Positions 1-8,661 of a stretch of 64,000 nucleotides of DNA are shown here, one piece after another. The DNA lies in contig NZ_JAMFLX010000007.1 of assembly GCF_023502345.1 (NCBI RefSeq), positions 1 to 64,000 of the forward strand. Reading direction: 5' to 3'. Source of the DNA: Parendozoicomonas callyspongiae. GTDB taxonomy: Bacteria > Pseudomonadota > Gammaproteobacteria > Pseudomonadales > Endozoicomonadaceae. Each line of letters starts with the position of its first letter. The stretch's first letter is position 1. A model generated the notes under the pieces. The model was not told the DNA's origin and did no database searches. It saw only the letters and a list, made by a program, of their open reading frames with translations. The translations under genes and the position numbers were made by a program.

Positions 1-145
1 GTGACGCTCTGTCAATTAAGTAGTTTGTGCAGTACACAGAACTTAATGACCGTCGGTCGCTGTTTCGTTTCGCTCCTCATTCCTGTCGAAAGAGCTCGAT
101 CAGGAAGGCCGCGAATTATAAGGCCATTCCCGTCTATAACAAGGC

Positions 146-1618
146 CTATAGACTAGGTTTTTGTACGTAACGCGCCGCGCCCGCAAATGCGAATTCAAAG
201 ATGCACAGCAGGGCAGCACTGACCAGTACGTTAACCACGATGTAAAAGTGTAATGACAGGCCGATAACCAGGGTCACACACGCAATAGAGAAAATGAAAC
301 CACCGAGCCCTGCATAAAAGACAGCATTTGGTGTGCACTTATATTTAGGCGCAAGCATTCCCGCAATAACGACAATTAAGAGTGGCCCACCCAGTGCATT
401 TACCACGCTGGCAATCAGGGAAAAGATCGAATTCTGACTGAAGAAGTTCAGAATAATAAATGACAGCGATACAACGACAGCTCCCACAATAAAGTTCCAG
501 ATAAACCTCTGCAGGATGCGGGTACTGGTTTTAGACAAGCCACTTTGCCTGAAGTCAGTTCTTAAAGTCATAGTGACCGCATTAATACCCGAGTCGATAC
601 TGGACATGGTTGCAGCTAAAAGACCAGCAGTCACCAACCCGGTTAAACCATCTGGCAATTGCTTTAACAACTTAGAAAGAACAACAAGGCCGGGCTTGCC
701 ACTTAAACCTGATTCTGCAGCAAAGTGAACCAGGGAAAGACCAAACACCGCCAAAGTAATCAAGCAGACAAGAACTGCTGTGATATTTACCAGAAACATC
801 TTTCTGGTTGCCTCCAGTGTTGGAATAGCTGCATAGCGCTGAAGCACTGCCTGATCAGCACCGTAGCGAACCAGAAACATAAAGAAGGTTCCGGTCACCA
901 CACTCCAGAATGACATACGCATTGCCGGATCAAACTCAAAGACTCCTGCATCTCCCGGCACATAAGGTTGAAGAAAACCCTGATCAAGAAGATTTGCAGA
1001 CAGATCACCCAACCCGGAAGACATGGTGATTCCCAGCATGGCCAGAATACTTCCGATGATAATCAGGAACTGCAGAAGATCGGTCCAGATAACTGCCCGC
1101 AAACCACCAACTGCCACATAGATAACCGAGGTGCAGGCAATAAGAATGATCAGATTGCTCTGACTGATACCACTCAACAGCCCCAACATTTTTCCGGATG
1201 CATAAAGAATCAACGCCATCCAGCTTAACTGGATAAAGATAAACATCCCGGCAGCCAGCAAACGCACCTTGCGATCAAACGTGTCCTCAAGAAAAGCATA
1301 AGCGCTTAGCTGTTTACGTTTATGAAAGAACGGGATAAACCAAAGGAGGATTGGTATAGCCACAATGACAAACATAGGGAAAGCCATGGTGACATATAAG
1401 CCATGATTCACAACTTCTGATGGAATCGCGAGATAATTAATGGCACTGAATGCCGTCACCATAACTGAAATTCCAACCGGCAGGGATTTCATGGTTCTGC
1501 CAGCTAGAAAATACTCTGTGTCAGATCCCTTACGGGACTGTCTCCAGCTAATGGTGATTCCCAACCCTAAAGAGAAAAGCAGATAAACCACACAGATAAG
1601 TACATCTAAACTGCTCAC
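146..1618 (-). CDS. Sodium:solute symporter (SSS/SLC5 family)
   Basis: A 490-residue, strongly hydrophobic inner-membrane protein with about 13 predicted membrane segments. The N-terminus followed by a short polar loop reading TEYFLAGRTMKSLPVG is the hallmark of the sodium:solute symporter family (proline, pantothenate, sugar and monocarboxylate carriers), and the conserved glycine/serine-rich segments around AFSAINYLAIPSE and TMSSIDSGINAV follow in the usual order. The start is GTG, chosen because AGGGGGAG lies just upstream. The gene follows the hydrogenase genes on the same strand, but a good hairpin terminator separates them, so co-transcription is doubtful. The substrate cannot be told from sequence; the family level is secure. 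Confidence 0.88.
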   Translation of the reverse strand: MSSLDVLICVVYLLFSLGLGITISWRQSRKGSDTEYFLAGRTMKSLPVGISVMVTAFSAINYLAIPSEVVNHGLYVTMAFPMFVIVAIPILLWFIPFFHKRKQLSAYAFLEDTFDRKVRLLAAGMFIFIQLSWMALILYASGKMLGLLSGISQSNLIILIACTSVIYVAVGGLRAVIWTDLLQFLIIIGSILAMLGITMSSGLGDLSANLLDQGFLQPYVPGDAGVFEFDPAMRMSFWSVVTGTFFMFLVRYGADQAVLQRYAAIPTLEATRKMFLVNITAVLVCLITLAVFGLSLVHFAAESGLSGKPGLVVLSKLLKQLPDGLTGLVTAGLLAATMSSIDSGINAVTMTLRTDFRQSGLSKTSTRILQRFIWNFIVGAVVVSLSFIILNFFSQNSIFSLIASVVNALGGPLLIVVIAGMLAPKYKCTPNAVFYAGLGGFIFSIACVTLVIGLSLHFYIVVNVLVSAALLCIFEFAFAGAARYVQKPSL

Positions 1619-1635
1619 AGGCTCCCCCTAGACAT

Positions 1636-1657
1636 AAAAACCCCTGCTAAGCAGGGG
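1636..1657 (-). terminator. Rho-independent terminator after hydA
   Basis: Read on the minus strand, a CCCCTGC/GCAGGGG stem with a three-base loop is followed directly by TTTTT. It lies 15 bases past the hydA stop and ahead of the symporter gene, so it should end the hydrogenase transcript. Confidence 0.85.
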
Positions 1658-1671
1658 CTGATGTTTTCTAT

Positions 1672-3393
1672 TTATGATTTGAAGATATCACTGCGATCTA
1701 TATAAGTTGTATGCAGCAATTTATGGGACTGCTCGCCCAAAGGCTCCCCAAGGAAGTCGTTGTAGATTTTCTGGATATAGGGATTTTCATGAGACTTGCG
1801 GATAGGCAGCTTCTTGTCTTCCGCATACACGCCTTCCAGACGTTTCTCCATCTTCTTCCAGTTCTTGATCGGGTTGCCACCACCACCAATACAGCCACCG
1901 GGACAAGCCATTACCTCAATAAAGTGGTAATCTGCCTCTCCCGCTTTAACAGCATTCATTAGTTTCCGGGCATTACCCAATCCATGCGCGATAGCGACTT
2001 TAACTTCGATCCCCTTGAGGTCGACACTGGCCTCTTTTATGCCTTCAAATCCACGCACGGCGTTGAAGTCAACATCCTCGAGCTCCTCTCCGGTCACCAC
2101 TTCGTAGACTGTCCGGAGGGCCGCCTCCATAACGCCACCCGTCGCCCCGAAGATTTCCCCCGCACCGGTACCCAGCCCAAAGGGTGAATCAAACTCGGTT
2201 TCAGGAAGATCCGCAAAGTTAATGCCTGCCGCGCAGATCATATTAGCCAGCTCCTGAACGGTGATAACTTTATCAACGTCCTGGTAACCACTGGAGTTCA
2301 TCTCCGGTCGTACACACTCAAACTTCTTGGCAGTACAGGGCATGATGGAGACGCTGTAGATATCTTTCGGATAGACACCAGAGCGTTCCGGATACCAGGT
2401 TTTTAGCAAAGCACCGAACATCTGCTGTGGTGACTTGCAGGTTGAAAGGTGGGGCAGCTCTTCGGGGAAACTGGTTTCACAGAACTTAATCCAGGCTGGG
2501 CAGCAGGAAGTCACCATCGGCAAGGTACCGCCGTTCTGCAAGCGGTTCAGCAGTTCATGACCTTCTTCCATGATTGTGAGGTCAGCACTGAAGTCGGTAT
2601 CGAAAACCTTATCAAAGCCAACCCGCTTCATAGCTGTAACCAACCGGCCTTTATTGACTGTTCCGGGATTTTCACCCAATGCTTCAGCAATAGTGATTCG
2701 AACAGCAGGTGCAACCTGGGCAATCACATGCTTGCCAGCTTCCATAGCCTCATACACATGTTCGGTATCATCATGAATTGTCAGTGCGCCAACCGGGCAG
2801 GCCTGAATACACTGGCCGCAGTTTGTGCAGGTGCTGTCAGCCAGATCCTTGCCATAAGCTGAAGACAGTTTGGTCGAGAAGCCGCGCCCCTCTTTGCACA
2901 GGGCCCCAACGGACTGGATCTTGTCACATACATAGCTGCAACGACCGCAGAGAATGCACTTGTTGGTATCCCGCACTACGGATGGTGACGATTCATCTTT
3001 ACCATGACGGGTTTCGTTGGTGTAACGCACTTCACGGGTAAAGTGCATATCCTGTGTCACTTCCTGCAGCTCACAGTTACCGTTACGGCTGCAGAACAGA
3101 CATTCCTGGGCATGGTGGGCAAGAATCAGTTCCAGAACATTGCTTCTTACCCGCTGAACCTTTGGCGTATTCGTTCGAACAACCATACCTTCCCAAACCG
3201 GGAAACTGCACGATGGCTGCAGCAGTTTCTGGCCTTCTATCTCTACCACACAAATACGACAGTTAGCTTTTACAGCCTGATCAGGGTGGTGGCAGAGTGT
3301 GGGAATTTTTACCCCGACTTTCTTAGCGGCCTCAAGAATTGTTGTACCGACTTCAACTTCGGTTTCCTGACCATCAATTACTATCTGGACCAT
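1672..3393 (-). CDS. hydA: [FeFe] hydrogenase catalytic subunit, NAD(H)-linked trimeric type
   Basis: A 573-residue protein with the modular layout of HydA/HndD subunits. Residues 1-75 form a [2Fe-2S] plant-ferredoxin/NuoG domain (cysteines 34, 45, 48, 62). A His-Cys3 [4Fe-4S] site follows (H94, C98, C101, C107), then two 4-Cys [4Fe-4S] sites (C146-C156 and C189-C199). The H-cluster domain has all three signatures: TSCCPAW (295-301, with the proton-relay and ligand cysteines 297/298), MPCTAKKFE (351-359) and the C-terminal ACPGGCIGGGG (C497, C501). It should therefore be catalytically competent, reducing protons or oxidising H2 in the cytoplasm. The TAATG overlap with the preceding hydB stop indicates translational coupling. 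The maturases HydE, HydF and HydG are not in this window and must be elsewhere if the enzyme is active. Length matches HndD-like enzymes rather than the longer Thermotoga HydA. Confidence 0.95.
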   Translation of the reverse strand: MVQIVIDGQETEVEVGTTILEAAKKVGVKIPTLCHHPDQAVKANCRICVVEIEGQKLLQPSCSFPVWEGMVVRTNTPKVQRVRSNVLELILAHHAQECLFCSRNGNCELQEVTQDMHFTREVRYTNETRHGKDESSPSVVRDTNKCILCGRCSYVCDKIQSVGALCKEGRGFSTKLSSAYGKDLADSTCTNCGQCIQACPVGALTIHDDTEHVYEAMEAGKHVIAQVAPAVRITIAEALGENPGTVNKGRLVTAMKRVGFDKVFDTDFSADLTIMEEGHELLNRLQNGGTLPMVTSCCPAWIKFCETSFPEELPHLSTCKSPQQMFGALLKTWYPERSGVYPKDIYSVSIMPCTAKKFECVRPEMNSSGYQDVDKVITVQELANMICAAGINFADLPETEFDSPFGLGTGAGEIFGATGGVMEAALRTVYEVVTGEELEDVDFNAVRGFEGIKEASVDLKGIEVKVAIAHGLGNARKLMNAVKAGEADYHFIEVMACPGGCIGGGGNPIKNWKKMEKRLEGVYAEDKKLPIRKSHENPYIQKIYNDFLGEPLGEQSHKLLHTTYIDRSDIFKS

Positions 3394-4679
3394 TACTTAG
3401 CCCCTCCAGCAGCTATCTTTTTATTTTTCTCATTTCGCACAATGTACTCGTCGAAAATCTCCCTGAAGTTATCAAGACAGCTGAGAACAGGAATAGGTAC
3501 TGACTGACCGAGCCCGCAGAGCGAAGCAAGCCTCATGGTTTCACAAAGTTCACGGATATTTTCCATTCCTTCGGATGTCGTTGTTCCATCAATAATGCCG
3601 GACGCCAGCTGATACAGGCGCATACTGCCTTCCCGGCATGGCGTGCATTTACCGCAGGATTCGTGAACAAAGAAAGAAAGAACATTATCAAGAATATCAA
3701 CAATATCGTTGGTGTTATCAATCACCAGAACATCACCAGCTCCCATACTGCCGCCGGAATCTGCAACATAGGCCGGGTCCATCGGCATGTTGATCTGGTG
3801 TTTATTGATGATGGCACCGGCTGTTCCACCGGTCTGCACTGCCAGCAGTTTCCTGCCATCAGGAATACCTCCACCAGCTTCGTAAATCAGATCTTTAAGA
3901 TTGACCCCAACTTCATACTCATAAACGCCTTTGTTTCGAACATTGCCGCTGATGGTATAGAGCTTGGTGCCATGGCTCTTTTTGGTGCCCATGGTTTTAT
4001 ACCAGTCAGCACCGCGATACATGATCGGACCAATATTCGCGAGGGTTTCCACATTAAAGACAGCTGTCGGCTCCTGGAATAAACCCTGAACCGTCGGATA
4101 GGGAGGGCGGAACCTTGGTTCACCGCGCTTACCTTCCATGGATTCAATCATGGCGGATTCTTCACCGCACACATAAGCACCACCACCGGGGCGTATTTCA
4201 ATATCAAAGCTGAATTCACTGCCAAAGATATTGTCACCCAAACATCCGGCCTCCCGGGCATTCTCCAGAGCCTGCTCCAGAATAGGAACAATGTAGGGAT
4301 ATTCAGCCCGCAGGTAGATGTAACCCTTATCAGCACCAATGGCCCGCGCAGCTATGGCCATCCCTTCAAAGATACTGTTGGGGTCTTTGGAAAGAAGAAT
4401 CCGGTCTTTATTGGTACCCGGCTCACCTTCATCAGCATTACAGAGAACAAACTTGTTTTTGCTGCGGGCATTGTGAGCATGGGACAGTTTTATGCCTGTG
4501 GGGAAACCCGCTCCGCCACGGCCCCTTAATGTTGATTCGGTTATTTCATGAATGATGTCCAGTTCCGACATCCACAGGGATTTTTTCAACCCTTCGTAAC
4601 CACCTTCATTCATATAATCAACGGCAGAAACCGGATTGATCCTATCCACGTTTCTTAATAAAACCCTTACCTCCTCCAT
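3393..4679 (-). CDS. hydB: Hydrogenase NADH-binding flavoprotein subunit (NuoF/HydB-like)
   Basis: 428 residues, with the FMN/NADH-binding glycine motif GRGGAGFPTG, the segment CNADEGEPGTNKDR and the C-terminal [4Fe-4S] site CGKCTPCREG plus a later cysteine in LCGLGQ. This is the electron-input module that exchanges electrons between NAD(H) and the iron-sulfur chain of HydA. It has neither the N-terminal thioredoxin-like [2Fe-2S] domain nor the C-terminal two-cluster ferredoxin domain found in well-studied electron-bifurcating HydB proteins; its size is that of plain NuoF. The complex may thus be a simple NADH-dependent hydrogenase and not bifurcating, which is an inference. It overlaps hydC by one base (TAATG), with GGGGAGG as ribosome binding site inside the end of hydC. 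Confidence 0.93.
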   Translation of the reverse strand: MEEVRVLLRNVDRINPVSAVDYMNEGGYEGLKKSLWMSELDIIHEITESTLRGRGGAGFPTGIKLSHAHNARSKNKFVLCNADEGEPGTNKDRILLSKDPNSIFEGMAIAARAIGADKGYIYLRAEYPYIVPILEQALENAREAGCLGDNIFGSEFSFDIEIRPGGGAYVCGEESAMIESMEGKRGEPRFRPPYPTVQGLFQEPTAVFNVETLANIGPIMYRGADWYKTMGTKKSHGTKLYTISGNVRNKGVYEYEVGVNLKDLIYEAGGGIPDGRKLLAVQTGGTAGAIINKHQINMPMDPAYVADSGGSMGAGDVLVIDNTNDIVDILDNVLSFFVHESCGKCTPCREGSMRLYQLASGIIDGTTTSEGMENIRELCETMRLASLCGLGQSVPIPVLSCLDNFREIFDEYIVRNEKNKKIAAGGAK

Positions 4680-5179
4680 TAGATTTCCTCCCCCTGCATT
4701 TGATATTTACTGAGGATTCCCGGAATGCTTTCTTCTGTTACCGGCCCATAGACTTCATCATCAACAAGCATCGCAGGTGCACGATCACATACGCCTATGC
4801 ACTCGATATGCTCCAGGGTGAACTGACCATCTTCAGTGGTTTCACCCATTTTGATTCCCAAAGTCTTTTCCAGCATATGGGCCGCATTTGAAGCTTTGTT
4901 GACATGGCAGGGCGTACTTTTGCAGACACGGATAACATGCTTGCCGCGCTTCTCCGTTGAGAACATGGCGTAGAAAGTAGCGAAGTCGTAGATATGGTTT
5001 TTGGTTACGCCCATCTCTTCAGCAATAACCACGGCTACATCCTCAGGAAGGGCGTTGTGTCCGGTGATTTTCTGGGCTTTCAGCAGTACCAGCATCAGCT
5101 GGTCCTTCTTGCCTTTGAATTCACGGGCAAGACTGGCAACTTGTTCAAGTTGCATGGCAGGAGTGTGAGAGGTGTTCAT
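4679..5179 (-). CDS. hydC: Hydrogenase [2Fe-2S] subunit (NuoE/HydC-like)
   Basis: 166 residues with a helical N-terminus and a thioredoxin-fold [2Fe-2S] domain. The four ligand cysteines are visible in CKSTPCHV and, 35 residues on, CIGVCDRAPAM, the NuoE/HydC pattern. It is the first gene of the hydCBA operon, starts with ATG behind GGAGGT, and is coupled to hydB by a TAATG overlap. In related complexes this subunit passes electrons between the flavin subunit and the catalytic subunit. Nothing unusual in the sequence. Confidence 0.93.
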   Translation of the reverse strand: MNTSHTPAMQLEQVASLAREFKGKKDQLMLVLLKAQKITGHNALPEDVAVVIAEEMGVTKNHIYDFATFYAMFSTEKRGKHVIRVCKSTPCHVNKASNAAHMLEKTLGIKMGETTEDGQFTLEHIECIGVCDRAPAMLVDDEVYGPVTEESIPGILSKYQMQGEEI

Positions 5180-5857
5180 GGAATAGTTATGACCTCCTGG
5201 CTATGACCGAATAACCCACAACATCTGGAAGAAACACAAACTACAGCAAAAAAAGGACTTGTTATGGTTATTATTTGGTCCGTTCATTTAATTCTTTTAT
5301 ACGCTCTATAGGGCTCTTGCACCTTGAGGTATATCTATTTTTGATAATTTAATTTAGAACATGCCTATGCTTTATTGACATTGGTTTGAATGTAGTGAAA
5401 CTCTTTGTAAAGAGCTGAGCGAAACTTCATTTCACAGATGAATTTTGCCTTTTTCTTACCTCATTTACTCTAACCTCATCATTTCAATAATTTCCCGCAG
5501 ACGATCATCCATGATTTGACTAAGAAAATTCTTGTAATATTAATATAGAAATAATTTCCACCAGCACTGCTTCCATATTTTCAAAATATAATTTTGGGGG
5601 TAGCGACAAGCGTATTACATACAGCTATCAAATCACAAAATGCAATAAATAATCACACAGCAGTCATAATTAACAATTTTCACCTTAGAAATGGATATAT
5701 TCGCAGATAATAGTTGCATTTTATGCGGCTTGATTGGTGTCAATATCACCATGCAACCTGTCATTTAAAGTTCATTACCATATTTAAAAACACATTATTG
5801 ATCACTAGCGAACACTTTTCTTTTAGCTAACTATCAGTATTTTAAGGTAAAATTGAT
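5180..5857. other. AT-rich intergenic region between divergent hyd operon and M24 hydrolase
   Basis: About 680 bases without a convincing gene, clearly richer in A+T than its surroundings. It must hold the promoters of hydCBA (left) and of the M24 hydrolase (right). A 14-base near-palindrome CTCTTT-GT-AAAGAG lies at 5401-5414, followed by TTCAT/ATGAA arms at about 5427-5442. A short minus-strand open stretch near 5465-5530 is too short to call. Confidence 0.5.
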
Positions 5858-7024
5858 ATGGCTGATTATCTTCGTCGAGGTTTTGAAGAAGCAGAGTTTG
5901 AACAGCGAACAGCACGCGCACAACAGATTATGCGCGAAATGCACCTGGATGCGATGCTTTTTACTACCGAGCCAAATGTCCGCTATTTCACTGGTTTCCA
6001 TACTCAGTTTTGGCATAGCCCAACTCGCCCCTGGTTTGTTGTAGTTCCTGCAGAAGGTAAGCCCATTGCAATTATTCCAGAGATTGGTGCCAGCGGAATG
6101 GCTGGAACCTGGATTGATAATATTATTACCTGGCCATCTCCACAGCCAGAAGATGACGGTATTACTCTGGTTGCGGGGGTTCTTAATAATACCTCTTCTC
6201 GATTTGGCCGGGTTGGGGCAACCCTTGGAATTGAGTCATATCTGCGAATGCCAGCCAATAATTTCAATCAACTGAAAGGAATGGTAAGCAGAGACTTTGT
6301 AGATACTTCACTAGCTATTCATGAGTTGCGCCAAATTAAATCTCAAGCTGAAATTGAAAAAACACGTGAGGTTTGTCGTATCACAAATGCTGGCTTTGCA
6401 AAACTGCCTGAGTATGCCCGTGCTGGCATGAGTGAACGGGAAATCTGCAAGCAGTTTCGTATTGATATGCTGAAAGAAGGTGCAGATGAATGTCCATACA
6501 TTATTGCAGGATCGGGACCTGATGGTTATGACAGTATAATTATGGGCCCAACAGATCGTGTTATTGACGGTGGAGATATCCTGATAATCGATACTGGTGC
6601 GGTTCGTGATGGATATTTCTCTGATTTTGATCGCAACTGGGCATTCGGATATGCCAGCGAACAGACTAAAGCTGCGTATAGAGCAGTTTATGAATCAACG
6701 ACTAAAGGATTTGAAGCTGCTCGTCCAGGTGCAACTACAACAGATATCTACAATGCAATGTGGAGTGTTCTTGAAGCCAATGGTGCTCTTGGAAATGATG
6801 TTGGTCGCTTGGGCCATGGCCTCGGTATGGAGCTGACCGAACGCCCTTCTAATACCGCCACTGACAACACAGCCCTCAAACCAGGCATGGTTATGACTCT
6901 TGAACCCGGCATGGTTTACGCCCCCGGGAAATCCATGGTTCATGAAGAAAATATTGTTATTACTGAGGATGGAGCTGAATGGTTGAGTGAGCGCGCTGAA
7001 CCGGAATTGATCATCATCGACTAA
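5858..7024 (+). CDS. M24 family metallohydrolase (Xaa-Pro dipeptidase/creatinase-like)
   Basis: 388 residues in the two-domain pita-bread arrangement: a creatinase N-terminal domain (to about residue 150) and a catalytic domain. The five metal ligands of active M24 enzymes are present: D245 (in IIDTGA), D256 (in FSDFDR), H320 (in GHGLG), E349 (in LEPG) and E363 (in HEEN). It is therefore probably a real two-metal hydrolase, unlike metal-free creatinase. Relatives include Xaa-Pro peptidases, ectoine hydrolase DoeA/EutD and DMSP lyase DddP, but the DoeA active-site wording is not present. It heads a plus-strand cluster with a racemase/isomerase-family enzyme, a TRAP transporter and an M20 amidohydrolase, which suggests hydrolysis of a small imported amide rather than general peptide turnover. 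Confidence 0.85.
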   Translation: MADYLRRGFEEAEFEQRTARAQQIMREMHLDAMLFTTEPNVRYFTGFHTQFWHSPTRPWFVVVPAEGKPIAIIPEIGASGMAGTWIDNIITWPSPQPEDDGITLVAGVLNNTSSRFGRVGATLGIESYLRMPANNFNQLKGMVSRDFVDTSLAIHELRQIKSQAEIEKTREVCRITNAGFAKLPEYARAGMSEREICKQFRIDMLKEGADECPYIIAGSGPDGYDSIIMGPTDRVIDGGDILIIDTGAVRDGYFSDFDRNWAFGYASEQTKAAYRAVYESTTKGFEAARPGATTTDIYNAMWSVLEANGALGNDVGRLGHGLGMELTERPSNTATDNTALKPGMVMTLEPGMVYAPGKSMVHEENIVITEDGAEWLSERAEPELIIID

Positions 7025-7077
7025 ACCCGGAATCCCATAGTACTCAGAAATGCCGCGTTCAAAGAAAAAAGTGAAAA

Positions 7078-7848
7078 ATGGACACCATCGAGCAATTTAA
7101 GTCATTTGAAATTCCTCTTGAGCACGATCAAGACCCACGTATTGATCGAGTTCATATTGGCCTGGTACAGCTAAGTACTGATCACTCACTCGAAATGGAT
7201 TGGGCAAAACTCTATGGTAATCAGGCGACAGCATTTAGCTCTCGGGTTTATTACAGTTCAGAGATGACTCCTAAAGCATTGGACGCTATTGCCAAAGGTA
7301 TTGTTGATGCGTCTGACCTGATCGCCAACGGCTTGCCAATGGATGTCATGGCTTTTGGATGCACTTCTGCTTCCATTATTATTGGTGAAGAACGCATTGG
7401 GGAACTGCTGAATACAAACCGAGAGGGTTTACCGACAACGAACCCATGGTCAGCAGCTAAAGCAGCTTTCAAATACCTGAATGCTAGGCGTATTGCTGTG
7501 TTCTCTCCATATCCAACAGAGGTCAACTTCCCTCTTTACCAGCAGCTAAATGATGCTGGCTATGATGTGGTCACTTTAGGCTCTCTCGGTATTAAAAATG
7601 ATACAGAGATTACCAAAATCTCAAAACAATCGATGTTGGATGCACTGGAAAAGATTCTACCTGACTCTGGTGCAGAAGTGGTTTTTATGTCTTGCACCAA
7701 TTTGCGCGTTCTAGACCATATTCAAGAAATTGAAGATCGCTTTGGAATTCCTGTTGTGTGTAGTAATTCCGCAATGTTCTGGCATGCAATGCATCTTGCT
7801 GGGAAAAAAGCAAAATGCCCAGGTTATGGAGCATTATTAAACCAGTAA
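7078..7848 (+). CDS. Asp/Glu racemase superfamily enzyme (maleate isomerase/EutA-like)
   Basis: 256 residues of the Asp/Glu/hydantoin racemase superfamily, closest in layout to maleate cis-trans isomerase, arylmalonate decarboxylase and the ectoine-utilisation protein EutA. Two catalytic-type cysteines are present: C95 in AFGCTSAS and C206 in MSCTNLR. Both cysteines are needed in maleate isomerase, whereas the decarboxylases keep only one, so an isomerase or racemase role is favoured. The gene begins 53 bases after the M24 hydrolase and is probably co-transcribed. EutA and the M24 enzyme EutD occur together in ectoine loci, but the other eut genes are missing here, so the substrate is open. 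Confidence 0.8.
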   Translation: MDTIEQFKSFEIPLEHDQDPRIDRVHIGLVQLSTDHSLEMDWAKLYGNQATAFSSRVYYSSEMTPKALDAIAKGIVDASDLIANGLPMDVMAFGCTSASIIIGEERIGELLNTNREGLPTTNPWSAAKAAFKYLNARRIAVFSPYPTEVNFPLYQQLNDAGYDVVTLGSLGIKNDTEITKISKQSMLDALEKILPDSGAEVVFMSCTNLRVLDHIQEIEDRFGIPVVCSNSAMFWHAMHLAGKKAKCPGYGALLNQ

Positions 7849-8130
7849 GTTCAACATTTTGAAAAAAAGACCTTTCGCCACAGAACTTAAGGATTTTGAG
7901 AAATAAAAAACTCATCGCTTTATTAAAACCAGATTCACGTATTAAGAGAGGTGATTAACTAAATGGCGAGGCGACAGATAAGACATCTGTCTTAAATATG
8001 GTCTGAATAATTTTTCGATAATTGAAAATATAAACATATATTGCAACAGGATGTCTGACTGATGGCGTTTATTAATGACTCTCGTTTTGCAGAGTTTGAA
8101 CCTTTATGAGTAGTCACCTTAGGATTTTAA

Positions 8131-8661
8131 ATGAGTTTTTTTAAAAAAGTTGATGACTTTGTATCAATGCTGACAGAGTGGGCTCTTTCTGCCAGCATTG
8201 TGATGATGGCAATTATTTTGATATCAAATGTAATTGCTCGAAAATTGTTTTCCAATAGCATCCCCGCTGCCGATGAGATTGGTGCAACACTTATCATTTT
8301 TGTGACATTCGTCGGAATTGGTTATGCCGCAAGAAAAGGCCGCCATATCAGAATGTCAGCACTCTTTGATGCAGTTCCTCTTAAGGTACAAAAGACCTTA
8401 ATCATCCTTATATCTATTGTTACCTGCATCACATACTTATACGTCTGTTATATCTCTTTTGAGTATATCGAGTACACAAAAATGCTGGGAAGGGTGACTT
8501 CTGCACTTGAAATACCAGCGTGGATAAGACTCATTGTTGTTCCTATCGGCTTCGGTTTAGGCGCTATTCAGTATTTCCTCAATATCATTATCAATATTAA
8601 GGAACCTCAGTTGTATATTGGTACAGAAAAAGTCGATGGAGGTAATGGCGATGCTAATTAG
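8131..8661 (+). CDS. TRAP transporter small permease (DctQ-type)
   Basis: 176 residues with four membrane segments, the size and hydropathy of the small (Q) subunit of TRAP transporters. The segment ADEIGATLIIFVTFVGIGYAA is the conserved second-helix region of DctQ proteins. The last codons overlap the start of the large permease gene, and the binding protein follows, so a full TRAP system is encoded. It lies 282 bases after the isomerase gene; a GACAGAT/ATCTGTC hairpin at 7973-7991 lies in this gap. Confidence 0.92.
   Translation: MSFFKKVDDFVSMLTEWALSASIVMMAIILISNVIARKLFSNSIPAADEIGATLIIFVTFVGIGYAARKGRHIRMSALFDAVPLKVQKTLIILISIVTCITYLYVCYISFEYIEYTKMLGRVTSALEIPAWIRLIVVPIGFGLGAIQYFLNIIINIKEPQLYIGTEKVDGGNGDAN

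Noticed and set aside
1-145. Possible feature at the left edge of the window
   Set aside because: Only short GGCC-containing repeats and a weak hairpin are seen; nothing can be named without the flanking sequence.
5465-5530. Short minus-strand open stretch reading MDDRLREIIEMMRLE
   Set aside because: Too short, no ribosome site, and closed upstream by a stop; could be a gene remnant but cannot be supported.
5858-7024. Assignment of the M24 protein as ectoine hydrolase or DMSP lyase
   Set aside because: Only family-level similarity; the DoeA-type active-site wording and the remaining ectoine genes are missing, and the length and N-terminus differ from DddP.
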